From assembly GCA_937868675.1 (NCBI GenBank), contig CALMNJ010000412.1, positions 1-5,004 of the forward strand: a stretch of DNA of 5,004 nt, given 5' to 3'. Source of the DNA: an uncultured Bacteroidota bacterium. GTDB taxonomy: Bacteria; Bacteroidota; Bacteroidia; B-17B0; Aurantibacillaceae. Position numbers and translations under genes: made by a program. Below, in pieces: positions 1 through 5,004 of the stretch. The number at the start of each line of letters is the position of its first letter. Within the stretch, counting starts at the first letter, position 1. The notes beneath the pieces were generated by a model. That model did no database searches. It was not told where the DNA came from and was given only the letters and a program-made list of their open reading frames with translations.

Positions 1-1124
1 TTAGGTATTTTTTTAAGTTTAACAGCCGTTGTAAGTGCATGATAAACCGGCTGTACATTTTTGTAAAGACGAAAATCGTTTTTAAGCGCCACAGTGTCTT
101 TAATAAACGGATTGCTGCTTAAAAATGGACCAATAGGCTGAATGAAAACAGCATAGTCGAAGTGGTAAGCATTGCTAAGTGCATCCAGGAGTGTTGCGTT
201 GGATTGGTAGTACTCAATCAATTTTTTTGATGATTGTGTTGTGTTTTTATATTGGTGCAACAGAATTTCATGAGCGTAATAGTGTAAAACGGGATTTTGG
301 GTATAAAGTGAATTCACCTGAGCAAAATTACCTAGCACCTCGGCGTTAATAAGACCCTTTTTGATTAAGTAATAAGCGCGGTATTTGTAGTACAGCTTTA
401 TTACCGGAAGGGCATAGAGAAGGTTTTTGTTTATACCAATTGTGCCTATGCTGAAATTATGCGAATACGCATTAACAGATCTGTTCGGAGTTTCAAATGC
501 ATCAAAATTACTTTCTGTTATTTTATACATGTCATTCAATCCATCCAAAAAAATCACTTTCGACGGACGATATCCTTTCTGCAACAGGAGTATGAGTTTT
601 TCAATTTCCATTTTTTGATGATTACTCAACCCGCCAAAATTGATATACGTGCCCGAGGAGTCCATTTTATTCAGGAAATATGGAATGGTTTCATCATCAG
701 TGACACCATCGCCAAACACTGTGCTTCCCCCAAACACCCAAATACTCTTATTTAAAGCAGATTTAATGTTGTGCTGAGTTACCATGGAGTTGTATCGGCA
801 ATTTTCAAAACCTACATTATAAAATTTCCCTGAACAAGGCATTGTGGTAAACTCCATCATTGGGTGTGAGGTTACGTTTGGTCGCGCCTGGTATAAAGCC
901 TTTATATCTTCAATGGGCTTTCCGTCATGAATGTGACGGATCAAATTTGGATTGTTTTTTATTAAATACTCAGGCGTATAATAAAAATTCTCAGTATTGG
1001 CATCATTTAAGGGTGATGGAATAAAATGGGCAATTACATTAATAAGAAGGAATAGAATACATGTATTTGCAAAAACAATAGTAACTGTCGAATAGAATGA
1101 TTGTATTTTTTTTAAGCGTTGCAT
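1..1124 (-). CDS. SGNH/GDSL-type hydrolase, membrane-anchored; C-terminus cut off by left window edge
   Basis: The reading frame is open from an ATG at 1124 to the left edge: 374 codons plus two bases. The TAA that appears at positions 3-1 is out of frame, so the gene continues outside. Residues about 13-35 form one hydrophobic segment, a signal anchor or uncleaved signal peptide, so the rest should be periplasmic. SGNH blocks are visible: block I as FGGSTVFG (131-138, nucleophile Ser134), a likely block II Gly in INFGGLSN (161-168), and block III as DGLND (194-198, oxyanion Asn197). AVFIQPIGP (325-333) fits a later core strand. The DxxH block with the catalytic His is not seen and should lie beyond the edge. 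About 125 residues separate block III from that strand, probably an inserted helical region. Cys97 and Cys109 could form a disulfide. The family removes or transfers ester groups such as acetyl; the substrate here is unknown. It lies 32 bp after the CXXCH gene, probably co-transcribed, and is more AT-rich than its neighbours. Confidence 0.85.
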   Translation of the reverse strand, partial: MQRLKKIQSFYSTVTIVFANTCILFLLINVIAHFIPSPLNDANTENFYYTPEYLIKNNPNLIRHIHDGKPIEDIKALYQARPNVTSHPMMEFTTMPCSGKFYNVGFENCRYNSMVTQHNIKSALNKSIWVFGGSTVFGDGVTDDETIPYFLNKMDSSGTYINFGGLSNHQKMEIEKLILLLQKGYRPSKVIFLDGLNDMYKITESNFDAFETPNRSVNAYSHNFSIGTIGINKNLLYALPVIKLYYKYRAYYLIKKGLINAEVLGNFAQVNSLYTQNPVLHYYAHEILLHQYKNTTQSSKKLIEYYQSNATLLDALSNAYHFDYAVFIQPIGPFLSSNPFIKDTVALKNDFRLYKNVQPVYHALTTAVKLKKIP

Positions 1125-1156
1125 GTGTCAGCTAAGGCTTGTCGCATTTTAAATAA

Positions 1157-2305
1157 TTACTTTGAAGAAAAAAAGTTTGGTTCCTTGTTATTGTGTTCGC
1201 GAATACTGGCAGGAAGTCTTCCAGGTTTATAAACCGATTGGGCGTAAATACTATCACGGTAATACAAATTCCCTAAAAACGGGTATTCATGATAAACATG
1301 TGTGTTAAACCCCTTTAAAATTCGTTTGAGATGGTTAACAGATACATTCCATTCCTGCGATAATTTTTCGAGCGAAGGCTCCATGTAATTAATGTAAATA
1401 AGTTCCATTTGTGCATGATCCTGGAGGCGGCTGAAATCAACATCGCTTGCCAGGGTCTGCCTGTATTGTTTTAACAATTCATTCTGTTTTTTGGTATTCC
1501 TGTCAAACGTTACAGGGCCTGTGTAGCCAGGCACCGAATCGGTAGGCACAAACAGTGTCTGTATATTTATTTCGTGGCACCAGAGGCATTTTGCAGGTTT
1601 GCCCGAAATGCCAAAATATTCGTCGGCCGCGGCGAGCAGCGCGCCGGTTGAATCATAAATCATAAAGCGCAGCTGCCCGTTTTTCATTACATCCATCACG
1701 TTAAACTCCTTTGCGCTAAACGAATTGTTGGTTACCAGTCCGCGCCCTTCCTCGGCAATAAATGCGGTGCGCGCTATATCGCCTTTAAAGTTGGAGCGCA
1801 GGAAACGCTGGTACTTCGAAACTTCGGAATGAACGACAGGGAAAATTTCCGTAGCCTCAAAATTGTGTTGCTTTAAAAAGTCGCCATAAGTTACCGGCGC
1901 CTGCACAATACGGTAATAATGCCAGCTGGAACCGATGGTCAACGAAACAAAATGGCCAATTTCCACAGAACCTGTTTTTTTGTAAACATCCGATGTTTTG
2001 ATGCTGTCGCAGACAACCTTTACCGCTTCGAGCGCTTCCGGTATAAAGCCGAGCGAATCAAGGTTAATGCGAAACGTGGTTTTATCCACCCAGTTTATAT
2101 TTCTATCGAACGAGCCACGCGGCAATTCGGCCCCGAGCATTGATAGAGCCCACAATAAACCTGTTCGGTTTTTTTCCCATGTGTCGTCTTTATGTTTTAT
2201 GGTGTATTTAAGAACAATTTCGTTGCGGTTTTTTATGCCTGATAAAGACATACAAAGCGCTATAGTGAGAGCAAGCGAAATAAAAGCGGTAATTTTTTTA
2301 CGCAT
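1157..2305 (-). CDS. Exported protein of unknown function with one CXXCH haem-attachment motif
   Basis: I do not recognise a named family. The 382-residue protein starts with a basic n-region (MRKK) and a hydrophobic stretch (about residues 6-22), a good Sec signal peptide. Cys18 follows Leu, so this is not a convincing lipobox. The body is soluble and mixed alpha/beta. The landmark is K-C-L-W-C-H-E with CXXCH at residues 240-244 (bases 1574-1588), the signature for covalent c-type haem attachment in the periplasm. The flanks do not look like an ordinary class I cytochrome c: over 200 residues precede the motif. Possible axial methionines lie downstream at 300 and 308, but none is certain. 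The C-terminal third is helical and charged, ending in an aromatic-rich segment around HEYPFLGNLYYR (339-350). The start is fixed by the signal peptide; there is no Shine-Dalgarno sequence. It sits 23 bp after the flippase and 32 bp before the SGNH gene. A haem-based redox or sensing role is possible, but a zinc- or structural-cysteine use cannot be excluded. Confidence 0.85.
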   Translation of the reverse strand: MRKKITAFISLALTIALCMSLSGIKNRNEIVLKYTIKHKDDTWEKNRTGLLWALSMLGAELPRGSFDRNINWVDKTTFRINLDSLGFIPEALEAVKVVCDSIKTSDVYKKTGSVEIGHFVSLTIGSSWHYYRIVQAPVTYGDFLKQHNFEATEIFPVVHSEVSKYQRFLRSNFKGDIARTAFIAEEGRGLVTNNSFSAKEFNVMDVMKNGQLRFMIYDSTGALLAAADEYFGISGKPAKCLWCHEINIQTLFVPTDSVPGYTGPVTFDRNTKKQNELLKQYRQTLASDVDFSRLQDHAQMELIYINYMEPSLEKLSQEWNVSVNHLKRILKGFNTHVYHEYPFLGNLYYRDSIYAQSVYKPGRLPASIREHNNKEPNFFSSK

Positions 2306-2328
2306 GGCGACAGGTAAAAATAATCAAA

Positions 2329-3561
2329 TTATGCATTCATTCCGGGCTTTGTACTGAGTCTGAAAAGCAGAGCCGTTAATGCGGCGCAGCCGGTGTTGCA
2401 GGCAAAAGCGCCGTAAATGCCGAATTGAGGCACAACCATGGCAGAGGCAATTACATTTAAAACGCCGGCAACAACAATCACTTTTAAAATAACATTCTGC
2501 CGGTTTAATCGGGTAAAATGATAAACACTGGTGAACGTATTGCTGAAAGCAAAAAGGTTGATCCAGGCAGAAAGAACAAAAAACCAGCTCAACTTTTCAC
2601 CGAAAAACAAAATAGATAGGGCGTAAACCACCAGGGCGCCCGCTACAGCAAAAACAAGTCCTGCCCAAAAAAGGTTTTGACGTAAGCGCAGGAAAGCGTT
2701 TGCGTCGAAGCGAAGTATATTGGAAGTAAACGCGCCAAAAAAAGCACCATATAACACCTGGCACAGGATGATAAAATTAAGGAGAATGGAATACCTGCTC
2801 AGGTCGGCGGAAGTCATGCCAAATCCGAGCACATACAGGTCGGCTCTGGAGCATGTAAAACCGGCGAGGGCCACTGCAAAAAATGGCACTGCCTGTTTGA
2901 GGCTTGCAAACACTGCGGTTTTCGGAAAGCGGAACGAAACATGCGATTTAAACAACCATGCATAGGCTGCCATACGTATAACTTCAAATAGCATCCATGC
3001 CCACAAAAACCTACCGGTATCGCTGGTATTACCATCGGATAAGAGCACTATTACAAAAAGGCCGTTTGTAACTAATTCTGCGATTAAAGAAAAACGAAAT
3101 TTTTTTTGTACGATTATCAGCGCATCAAACGCCGATACAACAGTACGTGTTAACAGCAGCGCTATAACAGCCAGTGGATAACGGATGTGCGGAAATACCA
3201 AAACTGCGATGGAAAATACTGCCGCAATTGCAAGTCGGCCCAGTAAAATTGTGCCGAACGCTTTTGCGCGCCCTGCAACATCCAGACTTAATTCCCTGAC
3301 TGCGTATTCGCGGCCGCCCCAGTTACAGATTACAAGTAACACACCCGCCACTGTAAGGCAGTAGATATAGGAATCAAGCAAAACCGGAGATTTAAAGCGC
3401 AGCAAGGTGTAATTAATGATTAAACCAAACACACTTGTCCCCAGTAAACGGAGTGTATTAGCCCCCGACAGCAGAAATCTTGCTGCCATTTTGCCGCTGA
3501 ATATGACTTTTAAATGCTTTGCGCCCGCAGACATGCCTTTTACAAACATAACTTTTTGCAT
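2329..3561 (-). CDS. Polysaccharide/lipid-linked oligosaccharide flippase of the MOP (Wzx-like) superfamily
   Basis: This 410-residue protein is hydrophobic throughout, with roughly a dozen membrane segments starting near residue 28, in the usual size range for Wzx/RfbX-type transporters (about 400-480). Family-like features are a basic loop after a membrane helix (VQKKFRF, 151-157), a mid-protein helix start ADLYVLGFG (240-248) followed by SRYSILLNF (255-263), and a late-helix VPQFGIYGAFA (377-387), which matches the 'IPxyGxxGAa' pattern of the superfamily. Members move undecaprenyl-linked glycans or other lipid-linked precursors from the cytoplasmic to the periplasmic face of the inner membrane. 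The substrate cannot be read from the sequence. The first ATG (3561) is used here; Met5 (3549) and Met10 (3534) are also possible because the first 25 residues are not membrane. It is the first gene of the minus-strand run, transcribed away from the ASST-like gene. A related role, such as teichuronic acid or O-antigen export, would look the same. Confidence 0.85.
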   Translation of the reverse strand: MQKVMFVKGMSAGAKHLKVIFSGKMAARFLLSGANTLRLLGTSVFGLIINYTLLRFKSPVLLDSYIYCLTVAGVLLVICNWGGREYAVRELSLDVAGRAKAFGTILLGRLAIAAVFSIAVLVFPHIRYPLAVIALLLTRTVVSAFDALIIVQKKFRFSLIAELVTNGLFVIVLLSDGNTSDTGRFLWAWMLFEVIRMAAYAWLFKSHVSFRFPKTAVFASLKQAVPFFAVALAGFTCSRADLYVLGFGMTSADLSRYSILLNFIILCQVLYGAFFGAFTSNILRFDANAFLRLRQNLFWAGLVFAVAGALVVYALSILFFGEKLSWFFVLSAWINLFAFSNTFTSVYHFTRLNRQNVILKVIVVAGVLNVIASAMVVPQFGIYGAFACNTGCAALTALLFRLSTKPGMNA

Positions 3562-3577
3562 TTAAAGAAAGGGAATA

Positions 3578-3606
3578 CAAACATTTATTTAATTTTGTGA
3601 CTACAA
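3578..3606 (-). promoter_or_regulatory. Candidate Bacteroidetes -33/-7 promoter for the flippase operon
   Basis: Read on the minus strand, TTG (3606-3604) is followed after 18 bases by AATGTTTG (3585-3578), which differs from TAnnTTTG only at its first base. The spacing is close to that of known Bacteroidetes promoters. A start site a few bases beyond would leave a leader of about 10 bases before the ATG at 3561. The match is short and could occur by chance in AT-rich DNA, but the position directly before the operon supports it. Confidence 0.4.
3590..3597 (+). promoter_or_regulatory. Candidate Bacteroidetes -7 element for the ASST-like gene
   Basis: TAATTTTG is an exact match to the TAnnTTTG consensus of the Bacteroidetes primary sigma factor. 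Only nine bases separate it from the ATG at 3607, so the transcript would have a leader of a few bases at most, close to leaderless. No TTG is found at the usual -33 spacing upstream; the nearest one (3556-3558) is too far away. The assignment therefore rests on the -7 element alone. Confidence 0.4.
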
Positions 3607-4974
3607 ATGCGATACTCCGTTCGCGCTATAGGCGCTGGCATTGCACTAATTGCTATACTTTGCCTTTTTACTGGCTTTGGACTGAGCACTCTATTTCCGG
3701 GCCCGGGCATTCCGCATAAAACCGTCGAAATTTGGGCCCGGTCGAATGCCTTAAAGGGTTACTACTTCATGACCCCTTTAAATACCCGTAAAGCCGGAAC
3801 CTTTCCTAAAAGAAGCACGCTGATGATTTTGGATGAAAAAGGATCGATACTGTATTATAAGCAACTTGCGCTTGGATCAGATTTTAAACTACAGCCGGGC
3901 AAAAATACGTCTTATTTCGGCAGCGGAGCGTTTTACGTAATGAATTCTTCGTTTGCCGTGATAGATTCTGTAAAATGCATTGGGGATGCAAAAACCGACC
4001 CACATGATTTTTTGATTCTTCCTAACGGCAATTACCTGTTGATTGGAAAAAAAGCTATAACCGAGGATTTCAGCAGGAAACAAATTTTTTTACGACACGG
4101 TGTTCGCGGCAGCAAAAGGGCTACCGCAAAATATGACGTAATACAGGAAATAAGCCCGGCAGGGCGGTTGGTATTTGAATGGGATTCGCGGCAAATTTAT
4201 AACATCAACGATGCCGATACGTATTATTTGACCGATACTGCCGTGGTGGATGTGACCCATTTTAATTCAGTTGATGCCGACACGAGCGGCAACCTGCTTG
4301 TTTCTGTTCGTTTTTTCGACGAGGTTATCAAAATACGCAAATCCGACGGCGCCGTAATCTGGAGAATGGGCGGCAAGCGCAACCAGGTTAAATGTGTAAA
4401 TGACACGATCCCCTTCAGGGGCCAGCACGACGCTCGTTTTTCGGGACCCGGTCGTTTCACGGTATTCGATAATGGGTTTGGTTACGACTCACTGCGCCAT
4501 AGTCCACGCGGACTGGAGTATGCAGTAGACGACAATACAAAAACGGCAAGGCTGCTCTGGAAGCACCAATGCGAGTTTCCATTGGTATGTTCATCAGCCG
4601 GAAATATGCAGAGGTTGGAAAACGGATCTACCCTTATTGGGTATGGCAAACAGGAAAACGAGGGTACCAAACTGGCTGTTGAAATTGTAGACTCTTACGG
4701 ACATGACCAAACACAGGCATGGTACACAGACAGCATGTTTACCTATCGCACTTTTTTTTACAATCACCTGCCGTTTCATCTTACTCAACCGAAAATCACG
4801 AAAAAAAAATCAGCCACCCTCTGGCGTCTTTCTACTGCAAGCAAATACAGGTTTTACCGCTGGAGTAATGGCCAAACTACCGACGTAATAATAGCAGATA
4901 AGCCGGGGCGTTATTTTGTAGATGTATCCAACGACGGACAATCATTTTTCAGGTCGGAAACGCAACGGTTGTAG
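3607..4974 (+). CDS. Arylsulfotransferase (ASST)-like beta-propeller protein with C-terminal beta module
   Basis: This 455-residue protein has an N-terminal hydrophobic segment (about 8-30), a signal peptide or anchor, so it should act in the periplasm or at the surface. The rest reads as a beta-propeller with ASST-family motifs in order: DPHDFLILPNGNYLL (131-145), THFNSVDAD (217-225), LLVSVRFFD (230-238), VIWRMGG (250-256), QHDARF (273-278), FTVFDNG (284-290), SPRGLEY (299-305) and QRLENGSTLIGYG (335-347). Conserved His133, His218 and His274 fit the family's active-site region. ASST enzymes move sulfate from a phenolic sulfate ester to another phenol without PAPS, using a histidine intermediate. 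I could not place the nucleophilic His of the E. coli-type enzyme with confidence, so activity is unproven. Cys322 and Cys328 could pair. Residues about 398-455 form an extra module (WSNGQTT, then GRYFVDV) and no type IX sorting domain follows. The next Met is residue 55, inside the body, so the first ATG is kept. It is a single gene, divergent from the flippase operon. Confidence 0.85.
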   Translation: MRYSVRAIGAGIALIAILCLFTGFGLSTLFPGPGIPHKTVEIWARSNALKGYYFMTPLNTRKAGTFPKRSTLMILDEKGSILYYKQLALGSDFKLQPGKNTSYFGSGAFYVMNSSFAVIDSVKCIGDAKTDPHDFLILPNGNYLLIGKKAITEDFSRKQIFLRHGVRGSKRATAKYDVIQEISPAGRLVFEWDSRQIYNINDADTYYLTDTAVVDVTHFNSVDADTSGNLLVSVRFFDEVIKIRKSDGAVIWRMGGKRNQVKCVNDTIPFRGQHDARFSGPGRFTVFDNGFGYDSLRHSPRGLEYAVDDNTKTARLLWKHQCEFPLVCSSAGNMQRLENGSTLIGYGKQENEGTKLAVEIVDSYGHDQTQAWYTDSMFTYRTFFYNHLPFHLTQPKITKKKSATLWRLSTASKYRFYRWSNGQTTDVIIADKPGRYFVDVSNDGQSFFRSETQRL

Positions 4975-5004
4975 ATTATTATTTTAGCCTGGTAGTCTGC
5001 CGCT
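4975..5004. other. Short 3' flank of the ASST-like gene
   Basis: Thirty bases remain after the TAG stop. The stretch begins AT-rich, but I see no stem-loop followed by a T-run, so no terminator is called. A converging minus-strand gene could end here (a TAA lies at 4986-4984 in one frame), but six codons are too few to judge. Confidence 0.3.

Larger units (their letters stand above)
3562..3606. promoter_or_regulatory. 45-bp divergent intergenic region with promoters on both strands
   Basis: This gap separates the start codons of the flippase (minus strand) and the ASST-like gene (plus strand), so both promoters must lie here or reach into the coding regions. It is AT-rich and has no Shine-Dalgarno sequence facing either gene, as expected for Bacteroidota. 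Candidate -7 elements are found on each strand and are listed separately. The two elements lie side by side within 20 bp, so polymerase binding for one gene may interfere with the other. No clear operator palindrome was seen. Confidence 0.55.

Noticed and set aside
459..755. Plus-strand open frame of 98 codons
   Set aside because: It lies wholly antisense to the SGNH gene, whose frame is open throughout with clear family motifs. The plus-strand translation shows no recognisable features.
1113..1147. Eleven-codon minus-strand open frame overlapping the SGNH start, as a possible leader peptide
   Set aside because: It is very short, lacks a ribosome-binding site and shows no attenuator hairpin. 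Chance occurrence is the simplest explanation.
1310..1372. Helix-turn-helix-like stretch (residues 312-332) in the CXXCH protein, suggesting a DNA-binding domain
   Set aside because: The protein has an N-terminal signal peptide and a periplasmic CXXCH motif, so a DNA-binding role is unlikely. A short helix pair explains the pattern.
2252..2254. Cys18 of the CXXCH protein as a lipoprotein cysteine
   Set aside because: The preceding residues are Ile-Ala-Leu. Leucine at -1 does not fit the lipobox, which needs Gly, Ala or Ser.
1998..2357. Plus-strand open frame of 119 codons
   Set aside because: It is antisense to the 5' part of the CXXCH gene and spans the gap to the flippase. Its translation has no domain-like pattern, whereas the minus-strand protein has a signal peptide and good coding character.
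3697..3706. Perfect 10-bp GC palindrome CCGGGCCCGG
   Set aside because: It encodes the Pro-Gly-Pro-Gly turn just after the membrane segment of the ASST-like protein, has no loop or T-run, and is not repeated in the window.

Overview
The window looks like a piece of a Bacteroidota chromosome (Cytophaga/Chitinophaga/Sphingobacteria-like, not resolvable further). None of the four gene starts has a Shine-Dalgarno sequence. The one divergent promoter region carries matches to the Bacteroidetes -7 element TAnnTTTG. One protein ends in a 'W-S-x-G-x-T-T ... G-x-Y-x-V' beta module typical of secreted proteins in that phylum. No RNA gene, mobile element, CRISPR array or long repeat was seen. The window is almost fully coding, with gaps of only 23 to 45 bp.

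Layout. Three genes on the minus strand form a probable operon read right to left. First is a polytopic membrane protein of the MOP/Wzx flippase type (3561 to 2329). Second is an exported protein of unknown function with a single CXXCH haem-attachment motif (2305 to 1157). Third is a membrane-anchored SGNH/GDSL-type hydrolase (from 1124, running off the left edge). Facing away across a 45-bp gap is one plus-strand gene (3607-4974), an arylsulfotransferase (ASST)-like beta-propeller protein with an N-terminal membrane segment and a short C-terminal beta module.

Working hypothesis (inference): this is an envelope glycan or surface-molecule locus. The flippase would move a lipid-linked glycan across the inner membrane. 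The SGNH protein could remove or transfer an ester group, and the ASST-like protein could transfer sulfate on the periplasmic side. The CXXCH protein is the odd member and the most interesting gene here. No glycosyltransferase is inside the window, so the glycan link rests on the flippase alone.

Limits: family calls come from motifs read by eye. No database search or structure prediction was run.
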